Below the pieces are notes generated by a model. The model had not been told where the DNA came from. It worked only from the letters and a program-made list of their open reading frames with translations, and did not search any database. DNA of 37,439 nucleotides from Saprolegnia diclina VS20 (lineage: Eukaryota > Oomycota > Saprolegniomycetes > Saprolegniales > Saprolegniaceae). The stretch lies in the NCBI RefSeq assembly GCF_000281045.1, contig NW_008246079.1, positions 419,225 through 456,663 on the forward strand, written 5' to 3'. Positions 8,328 to 17,527 of this stretch are shown in pieces (position 1 is the stretch's first letter; each line of letters starts with the position of its first letter). The position numbers and the translations under genes are program-made.

Positions 8328-11300
8328 ATGGCGTTCGAGATCCATGGACCCACCGACAGCGTGACGGCCGTCTGCCTCGGCGCCGGGCGCTTCCTCGTAC
8401 GATGATACGGAACCATGCGCCGTCGCTTATCTTGGCGATCGTAGCGCTCGTTGCTTGTGCCCGCCCTGCGCCAGCTCGGCCATGGCGTCGTCGTCGCCCA
8501 GCCGCGAGGACACGACTTTGTCGACGCCTGCCTGGCAGCTGGCAGCACGTACGAGATGGACGTCATCGAGCGCGACGGCCATACAACAACCCACACGGTA
8601 TCCTCCATCGCGATCTCGCCCATAAAAAGGCTTTCAATCATGCTCCGTAGGTCGAGCTCGCCGGCGTCGGGACCGTGGGCACGCCGGACGGCCGCGCAGC
8701 CTTTCTCGAGCTTCCATACAAGCTACCGTATCTGCGCTACATCGGCGTCGGCGTCACGGAAGCTGGGATCCAAGCCGGCAGTCCAGCCATGGCGGATCTC
8801 GCCTCGTTCTTGGCCACTTGCAGTGTCGCCTTGCCCCGTACGACCTTCCTCCTCAGCTCCATGTCGGTTCACATAGATACGGCGTGTAGATGCTACGCTC
8901 TCGGTGATCAATACGGACAACCTCCCGGCCAACGGCGACACGATCCAAGCGCTCGTCCTCGGGCTCTGCACGCTGGACGTCGCCGCGTACATTGGTGCCC
9001 ACGTGACCTTTCACAATTCGATGGTCGACCGCATCACGGCCGGTCGGCCCAGCAACAGTCTCGTGCCCTACTCCGAGCCGCTACCTCCAAAGGCGCTCGT
9101 CCTGGAAGACACGACGTTGTCTCTGGACGCGTCGTGGGCCGCGCTGCCGGGTGTTGTCGTCCTGCGCACCCCCGGTCCGTATCCTCTTCAGCAACCTCAA
9201 TTCTCAATTCTCAATTCGAATGTACTAGGCGAGTTGAGCGCGTACCACAAACTCAAACTCAATATTGCCAACGCGACGCACACGGCAATGGTCTACTGCC
9301 TCGCGCTCTCTCGTGTCGCCAACACGACGTCGACAACCGAAGCACTCTACACGTTCCTGGACGAGCTCTTTCGGCGTGATATTGCGCCGGCACTGGTTCG
9401 CCACGACCAGATTCCTGCCGTACTAGATCTCGTCGAGAACCAGATGTGAAACGCGACGCTGGTAGGCGCTGGTGCAGAGCGTGTACGACGAGTGGATCCA
9501 TCGATTGCGCCACCCGTACTTTGGCATGGACACGTTTTTCGTGAGCCAGAACGCATTTACAAAGTTCGAGATCCGACTCTGGCCGTCCGTGCTTTCCAAT
9601 CTGGCGGCAAGACGCACCACTCGTTACCAGATTATGTAACACGCTGTCGCTGCGTAGGAAGACGCAGCGTACCAGCCTAGTGCCATGATGGCTCTGGCCA
9701 CGGCCTTTCTCTTGCGGTTCCTGACCCCCGCGCCAACTTCTGTTGTGAATGCCACCGGCCCAGTGTTTACCGGTGCGCACTTCTGCTGCCACCGAGTTGT
9801 TTCAGAGTACCCGCTAGGCTTTATGGACCCGATGACACCATCCACGACTCAAGGTCGGCGCTGGCACTACGTGGGCGACCTGTTCGCCGATACGAGTGGC
9901 GTCGGCATCTACACGTTTCGCGATGGAAACGGGTCTGTGCCGTCGCGCTTGCACAACGCCAGCTCGACGTCGATCGGTAGGCGTCTTTGGCTCGGCATCA
10001 GTGTCCCACAAGGCGAAATGTAGCGGTCTTGGCGGTGCTCGAGACGCTCCCCGGCTGCGACTGGACGCGCCCGACAATGCTGCACTTTGCCGCAGACGTG
10101 GCCGCCTTGTACCACCGTCTCTTGACGTACAGAGATGTACTCTCTCGCGTCCACTAACATGTTGTATTTTGGATAGAACGCCGGCGCTGACTGTTCTAAA
10201 AGACGTTTTGAGCCACTTTACAGCGCCGCCGACGAGCGCGCTCACGTCTCCCGACGCAGTGGCCGCCAGCGTCCAGGCGCACGTCGCCAACACGCCTGTG
10301 ATTGACGTGCACACCCACTTGTTTCCGCCGTCCCACGACGCACTCATGCTCTGGGGCATCGACGCGCTCTTGACGTACCACTACCTCGTGGCCGAGTACC
10401 TCAGCACTGCGCCCATGTCCCCCGACGCTTTCCACGTCCGTTGCATTTGGAGAATCCACGAGGAATAAGAACCCTAACCCGTCAACATAGGCGCTCGCGA
10501 TGACAGCGCAAGCCGACGCGGTGTGGCAACATCTGTTTATCGACCGGTCGCCGCTCTCCGAGGCGTGCCAAGGCGTGATCACGACGCTCTTTGAGCTCGG
10601 TCTCGCGTCGTTGGTGGCGCAGCGAGACCTGCGTGGCATCCGCGGTAGCGACTTTGGATAGAATGTCTGCTGCACTGTGTCTAGCGTGGTTCCATGCGCA
10701 GTCGCCTAGTGCGTACGTGGACCGGGTGTTCCGCCTCGCCAAGGTCCGCTATGTGGTCATGACCAACATCCCGTTCGACAAGCTGGAGACGCAGTACTGG
10801 ACGCCAACGCCAGCGAGCTGCAATCGCGCCCAGTTCAAGACAGCACTGCGCATCGACCAACTCCTTCTCGGGCTCTGGTCGTCGATCGGACCTGCCCTCG
10901 ATGCACTGTATGTGGTCATCGAATCTTCAATGTAAAATTCTGTGTGGACAGGCACCTCCCGCATACGCTGGATGGCGTCGAGAAGTTTCTGTTGCACTGG
11001 ATCGACATGCTCCAACCCGAGTACTTTATGGCCAGCGTGCCCCACACGTTTGTCTACGACGATGACGCACCGCGTGACGCGCCGCGCGATCTCGAGTCGC
11101 CCAGTGGCGCACTACTGCTGTCGTGTGTGGTCTTGCCACTGGCCGCGCGGCTGTCGCTGCCGATTGCCCTCAAGTTTGGTGCCGTCCGCGGCCTCAACCC
11201 TCGGTCTGTCGTTTGGATGATGGACAGATTGTCATGCAGTGTGTAGACTGTGCTTGGCCGGCGACGGTGTCGCGGTCGTCGACGTGTCGTTGCTGACGCG

Positions 11301-11700
11301 CCTCGCACGCGCGAATCCCCGCGTCAAATTCCTCGCGACGTTCCTCTCGCGCGTCAACCAGCACGAGGTGACGGTGGTCGCCAACAAGTTTGGCAACGTC
11401 CATCTGTACGGCTGCTGGTGGTACTGCAACAACCCGTCCATCATATCAGAGCTCACGCGCATGCGGCTCGAGATCCTCGGGACGGGCTTCACAGCGCAGC
11501 ACTCGGACGCGCGCGTGCTCGACCAGCTCATCTACAAGTGGAAGCATTTTCGGTCCATCTTGGAAGCGACGTTGACGCCGTTATATACGCAGCTGCTCTC
11601 GCACGGGTGGGTCGTCACGGACGACGACATTGGCCGTGATGTCACGCGTCTGCTTGGCAGCAGCTACGAAGCGTTCCTTGCCAAGCGACTGGAGGGATAA
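8328..11700 (+). CDS. Fused hexuronate reductase (mannitol dehydrogenase family) and uronate isomerase
   Basis: Thirteen exons: 8328-8396, 8445-8597, 8651-8837, 8890-9174, 9229-9419, 9466-9606, 9658-9976, 10024-10126, 10177-10435, 10491-10644, 10685-10907, 10952-11203, 11247-11700. They give 929 aa. The N-terminal half (1-480) is a long-chain mannitol dehydrogenase: a GAGRF nucleotide-binding start (18-22), NTDNLPANG (144-152), NSMVDRIT (179-186) and a K-x4-N-x2-H set (K241, N246, H249) matching the catalytic Lys/Asn/His of mannitol 2-dehydrogenase. The C-terminal half is a uronate-isomerase-type amidohydrolase: DVHTHLF (526-532), VMTNIPFD, and a GCWW-x2-NNP block near the end. Bacterial UxuB/UxaB and UxaC catalyse consecutive steps: glucuronate or galacturonate to fructuronate or tagaturonate, then to mannonate or altronate. 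Intron 6 needs a GC donor at 9607. It is predicted cytosolic, with no signal peptide. Confidence 0.85.
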
Positions 11701-11797
11701 GCGTCATAGCGCACACAATATCGTCCACAAGCATATATAAAAACGGAGTAAAAGCTACAAACGTCTCTAAGACGGCGGTGACGTCATATGACAACGT

Positions 11798-14003
11798 TTA
11801 GCCCGTGATGACGCGGACGCCGAGCATCGACACCTTGTGCGCGTCAACGTTGTCGGGCTGGCGAATGAACATCATGTTGGTCGGAATGCGCTGGTTTTCG
11901 GAAATCCACTGTACGAGAATCGGGTCAAACGTGCCTTCGACCGCGATCGCGTCAATCTGTGCACAATATTGTCATGCAAAATTCAAACATAGAGGCAACG
12001 TACGCGCAGCTTGGGGTACATGCAGTCAAAGACACCGACAATGTCTTCAAAGTCCGACGGCGGCTTGGTGCCCTTGGCGTACACGTGCACGATGCGAAGG
12101 TTGTCCGTGTGCTCGTTCCGGCGCACGTACAGAATAGCCTTGTTGAGGATCGTGAGCGAGAGGTGCTTGCAAAAGAAGATGATGGGCGGCTCGTTGATGG
12201 TCTTGATCGCACGCACGATCGTGCGCTTGCCAAGAAAGTTGTTGGGCGTCGACGCGTCCGTCGTCGTCGGCAGCAACGGCGGCATCACCACGCGCTCCGT
12301 GGTCGTCCACTGCGACGGGCACAGGCTCTTCATGACGAGCATGCACGCGCGGAGCACAAAGATGCGCTCGAGCATGAGCAGGATGAGCCCGGCGACCGAG
12401 AAGAAATAGAGCAAAAATACGATCGAGACGCGGGGGTCGCCGAGCATGATGCCAAAGAAGCCGACAAGACCCATCGCAAAGCCCACGAGACACTTCCACC
12501 TACGCATCCAAGACGCTAAGAAATGAGTGGGATGGAATGAATGTCGTCTACCAAGGAGTGTTGGTCTCGCGAGGCATGTCGCCGCGCTTGAGCTTGAAGA
12601 GCATGGCGCCGACAGAGAAGAGCACAAGGAGCCCGAGAAACGAGTACGAGTAGATGCTTGAGAGCATGGTCACGTTGCCCTCGAGGATCCAGACAAGGCT
12701 CGTCGCAATGACGAAGTACGAGAGAATGATGTAGTGGTTGGTGTGGCGCCACGAATTTTCGGCGAGGAAGAACTCTGGAAGAACACGGTCGGACGCGAGA
12801 CGCCGGACAAGACCCGTGATACCAACGTACGACGTCAGCACCGAGCCGGAGAGGACGATGAAGCCGTCGACGCTGAGCCAAATCTCAAACCAGCGGCCAA
12901 TCGTCGTGCGGGCCATGGACGCGAGCACAATGTCCGAGTTGGCGATCGTGCCGTTGATGCCGTACAGCGGCAGTACACAGAGGTTGAGGACCGAGAGCGC
13001 GAGGTTGAAGAAGGTGGAGAGATACCACATGTTCTAGATAACCATAAAAAATGTCCATAAATCCATGCAAAAATAAATAAAAAAGGACGTACGCGGATCA
13101 CGAGCTGAAAGACGCCGGGTTGCTGCTCTTCGACAAAGTTGGCCGCGGTTTCGAACCCCGTGACGCCGAGCATCGCCGACGAAAAGCCAAAGAAAAGCGC
13201 CGTGAACGGCGTGCCAAGCATCGTCGCACCGGCAACGTCCACGGACGGAAAGTCCGTCTCGAGATTGGCCCAGAAAATGCTCTGGTTCTGGAACGCGTAG
13301 ACAATCGATGCGACGACGAGGACCGCGAGCGTGATCGTGTGCGCAACGAAAATCGTGAGCGCGACCTTGGCCGACTCGGACATGCCGAGGACGTTGAGAA
13401 TGGCAAACGTTCCGAGAATGCCGGTCGCGCAGTGAATGTGGTTGAGGTCCTCGATCTGCTTGCGGAGGTAGTCGGACGCCGAGACGGCCGAGACGACACC
13501 GGTGGCGAGGTACGCAATGATGGCGAGCGCCGACGTGAGCGCGGCGACGCGTTTCGAGGTCGAGTTGAGCATGGTGTTGTACGAGCCGCCGTTGAGCGGG
13601 ATGGCCGAGACGACCTCGACGTAAATGAAGCGGAAGAGGTACATGACGCAGGCGACGAGGAGGTTGGCAAAGGGCGCAAACTTGCCGGCCTTGGAGGCGA
13701 CAATGCCGGACGAGTAGAGGCAGCTCGAGAGCACGTCGTTGCCGCTGATGCCCGTCGAGTACCACTCGGAGAGAAAGTGCTTGGGCGCGTGCATCTCTTG
13801 GTGGATGGCGGCGAGCTCTTCTGGCGCCGGGTGAAGGCGACCGGTCGCGTTGCCAAGACCCGGGTACACCCACGACGCTATAAGAATATGATAAGAGTGG
13901 TTTATGGATACGAGTAGAACGTACGGCCTCGCTTGGGCTCTTGGTCGACTTCGAACGTGAACCGGCGGCGCGGCCGGAGGTCGTCGGGGTAGTGGATTTC
14001 CAT
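11798..14003 (-). CDS. APC-superfamily amino-acid permease with soluble C-terminal domain
   Basis: Five exons on the minus strand (14003-13925, 13877-13093, 13033-12552, 12499-12004, 11956-11798) give 666 aa; introns are 47-59 nt. A polar N-terminus (1-85) precedes about twelve hydrophobic segments between roughly 90 and 500. The first includes the conserved APC pattern with Gly-Gly-Ser-Tyr (about 115-118), and a later one carries GVTGFETAANFVEEQQP, typical of amino-acid permeases. The last 160 residues are soluble, with alternating beta and alpha pattern, and resemble the universal-stress-like C-terminal domains of SLC12 and some APC carriers (inference). Expected role: proton-coupled amino-acid or polyamine uptake at the plasma or vacuolar membrane. 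The start codon is the first ATG of exon 1 and the first splice is phase 1. A TGATTGG box lies 54 bases upstream. Confidence 0.85.
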
Positions 14004-15166
14004 GGACGAGGCAAGTTGGTGACTGGCGCCGAAAGCAATCTTTGACACGCGGCTTTTGATTGGCCGAGCGTCAGGCCGGGTGATTCGAAGTCGCGGGGAA
14101 TCTTCGATTGACGTGGGAAATACGTGGCGGCCGAGGCGAGAAGAAGGGCAATCGCGGCGGTGGCACAACCTTTGTCAACAGGCCGCTTGTCCGCCCATGC
14201 CTCTTGTCTAGTCCATGCCTCCTACCTTGCACATGCAAGCTGCATACAAGGCGACGCGCAAAACCATGAACCATGCTAAAAGGTGTGACACGGCTTGCAC
14301 TTGCCGTGTGTGGCCAGCGGTGACGCAGTCTGTGGCCAGAATGGCGTGCGAACTCGAAACGCCATGACGGGCGACGTCACCCTTGGCATTATCAAGTATG
14401 CAAGGCTGTGCGGAGTGTACTGTGTGGTTTTGGTGTATGTACGTCAGCACGCGTGTCGGGCGCAGCTCGATGGCGGCGCCGCCGAGTGCTATTCGCTGAT
14501 GCGCGTTGCGTACAGCGACATGCTCTGCTATGGGCAATGCTGACGTGTGGTGATGGTGCATCTGGCGCGAGAAATGAAGCGCGGTGATAGCAACCGCCAT
14601 GTCGGCGTGCGTGTGGTGGGAAACGTGGGTGGGAAACTCGCGCGTGTCGTGAAAATCAGATCGAGGTGGGTGGCGTCGAAGTTCGAAGTGCGCCGGCCAC
14701 ATGCAGCCGAAGCTTCTTTGCACTTTGCGTTGGCGTGGCTGTCCGGTCCACTCCGGTGGACCTCGAAGATGTGGCTGCCACGTTTTCGATGTGCCATGGC
14801 GCTCGACCGCGGCTTTCTTGGATTCTTCATGGGTGTTGGGATCCCCGAGGAACCAAGGAATCTCAGCGCCACCTGGGCGTCGTCAATGAATGACGTCATT
14901 GCGCCGCTCCCCGGCGTTGTGAGTAAGCTTGGTTGTGCGGATGTATGGGCCTTTGACAGCGACGGCCACATCCACGGCCGCATCCCAACCAAGCTTGTCG
15001 TTCTTCCGCATCCTTTGTTTTTGTCAACTGTCTCGCTTGGGCCGTTCGACGGAATCACTGCATGGCGAGCATCAAGCAAGCGAGACAGCGCAACTTCGAG
15101 ACCAAATGTGAAGTTGCCAGATAGTATCTCATGTGCATCGAATCACATTTTGGTATGTTGGTAGCT
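14004..15166. other. Intergenic region with palindromes, no gene supported
   Basis: Frames at 14547-15164 (plus, 205 codons) and 14528-15079 (minus, 183 codons) overlap head to tail. Neither shows the strong G/C third positions or domain content of the accepted genes. Notable sites are TGATTGG at 14057-14063, a 12-bp perfect palindrome containing TGACGTCA at 14889-14900, and an 11-bp inverted repeat (14925-14935 with 14986-14996). Confidence 0.4.
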
Positions 15167-15736
15167 TTAGCTGCAATGGACCGACGAACGTGCCCAGGCG
15201 GCGTACTTGTGCATGATGATGGACGCGGCGACCGTGACGTTGAGCGACGCGGTGCCACCACCGTATTGCGGAATGTACACAAACCCGTCGCAGATAGCCA
15301 CTTGAGCGTCCGAGAGGCCGCTGCCTTCGTTGCCGACCATAAAGGCCATCGGCGCTGCGGTAAACACATCCTTGTCGTTGACGCTCTTGGCGTTGTGGAG
15401 GATCTCGATGCCAACGATTTGCGTCAGCGGATTCCGCGTCTTGAGGAGGTTCCGGCACTCGACGAGCGTCGCGCAGCGTGTGATCGGAAAGGGCAGCTCG
15501 AACCCTGGCATCGTATCGTCGAATTGGAGCGCCGACTCGAAGCTGAGGAGCTTGTGGCCGACGACAAAGACCTCGACGACACCAAAGGCCGCCGCACTCA
15601 GAAGCAAGTCGCGGATGTTCTTGCGCTTCTGGATGTTGTTGACGATCCAGATCTGGCCGCGCGGCGGCGGATCGATCGCGCTCATCGTCCCGGTGCTCGG
15701 ATGAGGCGCCAATCGATTCCACGGTGCTGCCGCCAT
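15167..15736 (-). CDS. SpoU/TrmH-family RNA 2'-O-methyltransferase
   Basis: 189 aa from the ATG at 15736; an in-frame ATG at 15757 would add seven residues. The SPOUT fold motifs are visible. An N-terminal beta strand followed by an N-x-x-K-R-x-N-x-R segment (near 30-40) is typical of TrmH-like enzymes. Motif 2 is MVGNEGSGLS (about 132-141), and motif 3 is an IPQYGGGTASLNV loop (about 153-165) that forms the trefoil knot and binds S-adenosylmethionine. The length matches a single-domain SpoU protein without the extra N-terminal RNA-binding domain. The substrate (tRNA or rRNA ribose) cannot be told from sequence. It is a single exon. There is no obvious organelle-targeting peptide, though the short Ala-rich start leaves that open. 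Confidence 0.85.
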   Translation of the reverse strand: MAAAPWNRLAPHPSTGTMSAIDPPPRGQIWIVNNIQKRKNIRDLLLSAAAFGVVEVFVVGHKLLSFESALQFDDTMPGFELPFPITRCATLVECRNLLKTRNPLTQIVGIEILHNAKSVNDKDVFTAAPMAFMVGNEGSGLSDAQVAICDGFVYIPQYGGGTASLNVTVAASIIMHKYAAWARSSVHCS

Positions 15737-16186
15737 GTAAAGTACGCTTTGCAGCATACAAAAAGCTTGTCAAATAGGCGCACTTGACGAGAGCAAGCCA
15801 TTTCAATAGGCTAAACGCACGCCATTTCAACGGGTCCATCGAGATGGAGCCGCTGTAGCACGCGCACCTTACTAGTTTGCTCTCTTCATGGTCACCTCGA
15901 TACGATTTTAAAGTGGCTGGAATGGTATGTTTCTGCATGTTGTTGCCGTGTCGTCCTGCGTGTAGTCTGCGCATCAGGTGCGATTGGACATTGAGGCGCG
16001 TGTTTCTAGTCTACGCTTGCCGTTACATCACTCACTTGATGCACTTGATGTTTGTATAGAGATGAGCAGGCGGAGAAGGACACTATATTATTATTCTACG
16101 ATTGAAATATACAATACAAAGAACGAGCGAGAGAGGAATAATTATATAAAACGAATAAAACTACACTCGACAAGGAGGAGAACAAA
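15737..16186. other. Divergent intergenic region
   Basis: About 450 bases between a minus-strand methyltransferase and a plus-strand coiled-coil gene, so it must hold both promoters. An AT-rich run (about 16080-16165) with TATATTATTATT and ATTATATAAAAC lies just before the plus-strand ATG. No gene is supported. Confidence 0.4.
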
Positions 16187-17375
16187 ATGAGCCAATCACA
16201 AGAGGCGAGCCAAATCCAAAGCGCTTCGAGGAGCATGGCGACAGACCGGGCAGCGCGGGCCTTCGGCAACACGGCCGAGTGGATCCATGCGACCAAGGTG
16301 CTAGCAACGACGCTGCGCGAGTTCGTGGAGCTCCAGACCAAGCACAAGGAAGAGCTGCGCGACTTTTCCGAGCAGGCGACCGCGCAGCTCGAGGCCGCGC
16401 AGCCAGCCTCGACGACGTACCATGGCAGCGGCCTCATCCTGGCACGCGTCTCGGCGCTCTTTGCCCAGGTCGCTAGCGCACAAGACGCCATGTGCGTCAA
16501 CTTGCCGTTGGACATTGACGAGCTCGAGCAAGAACTCCAGCGCCACATTGAGCGACTGCAGACGTTGCAGGCCGACGCGACCGAGCGCAACCGCATCTTT
16601 GAGGCGCTCAGTGATCGTGGATAGCATTCGCTCATGCACGCAATGACGTAGGCAACGAAGACGCAGTACCGCGCATCGCTCGACACGTTTGATGTCTTGT
16701 TCCAGTCGGCGGCCAAGGCGCTCGAAGCCGGCATGAACAAAGGCGGTATTGACCCCTATATCTTTGAGATCCTCGACTCGGACGACCGCGCCGAGATACG
16801 CACGGGCAAGGAGACCAAGGTTGTCGAGCAAATCGCGCACCAGATTCGCGCGTCCAAAGTCGCCAAGGCGAGCTGTGCCTCCCAGTACAAGGCCTTTCGC
16901 AAGATTGCCAGCGACTACATTCAGTCGCTCGAGTCGATCGAACTCAACCAGCAGGTCGCGTTCGCACCGCGAATATCTGAATCTCAAAATATCGTTTTCG
17001 TAGCAACTCGAGCAAGACTGCAGTCAGACCATTGCCAGTATTGTGCACAAGTTTATCGTGTGCTACATGTCGCTTATCAAAAACATGGAGGTACAAAGTG
17101 TGGACACCTTGTCGTCCTTCATGTCTTGTTAGTATGACACGAGACAGCTCAACGAGCGCATCGAAGAAGAGACGCAACGCACGATCGAGGACGAGCCGCT
17201 CACGCACCTCCTCGCAAAAGAGATCCACGCCGAGCTGCAAGCCATGGCGCCGCCGATGCCGGGGCCATTGGAGCTCGCGTACTTTCTCGAGCAGTTTGTA
17301 CCAAGTGCGTCCGTGCGACCGCTGCTCGTGCGCCATCAAGCCGCACGCCTCAACGTCTTTGCGCCGTCGTCCTAG
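16187..17375 (+). CDS. BAR-like coiled-coil protein
   Basis: Four exons (16187-16603, 16652-16954, 17004-17090, 17133-17375) give 349 aa. The protein is almost entirely helical from about residue 25 to 300, with charged heptads, conserved-looking K-x-x-Y/F-x-A-x-x motifs and no hydrophobic membrane span. This is the composition and length of BAR/F-BAR domains, which dimerise and bind or bend membranes. The family call is by pattern only. The first intron requires a GC donor (16604): both GT donors nearby are phase 1, while every acceptor before the next exon is phase 0. The GC-AG intron is 48 nt with the usual GTAG-type end and keeps the heptad register across the junction. The last 30 residues are Pro/Leu/Arg-rich and look unstructured. 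The stop codon is included in a 23-bp duplication. Confidence 0.65.
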
Positions 17376-17417
17376 TCGATATTAGACTGTTAACCTAGTC
17401 GATACTAGACTGTTTAA
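17371..17417 (+). repeat. Tandem duplication of a stop-codon segment
   Basis: Two adjacent copies of CCTAGTCGATAYTAGACTGTT(T)AA at 17371-17393 and 17394-17417. They differ by one substitution and one inserted T. The first copy contains the TAG stop of the coiled-coil gene; the second lies in the 3' untranslated region. Confidence 0.8.
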
Positions 17418-17527
17418 ACCTTGTCTATTGTTGGCTGGTCGTTGAAACCACTATGTCGTCGTCGTCTTGAGCGTTATCGCTGAAGGAGATCGAAATAGAC
17501 AGGACTGCTGGCAAATGAAGTGGTAGC

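Noticed and set aside
8328-11700. Separate bacterial-style genes for the reductase and isomerase
   Set aside because: No stop or start codon separates the halves in the spliced frame; exons 7-9 join in phase through conserved linker sequence.
13120-13917. 265-codon plus-strand frame antisense to the permease
   Set aside because: Almost only Arg, Glu, Asp, Gly and Val; it mirrors the transmembrane-coding strand and crosses a permease intron.
14528-15164. Two overlapping opposite-strand frames (205 and 183 codons)
   Set aside because: Neither has domain content, targeting signal or strong third-position bias, and they compete for the same DNA.
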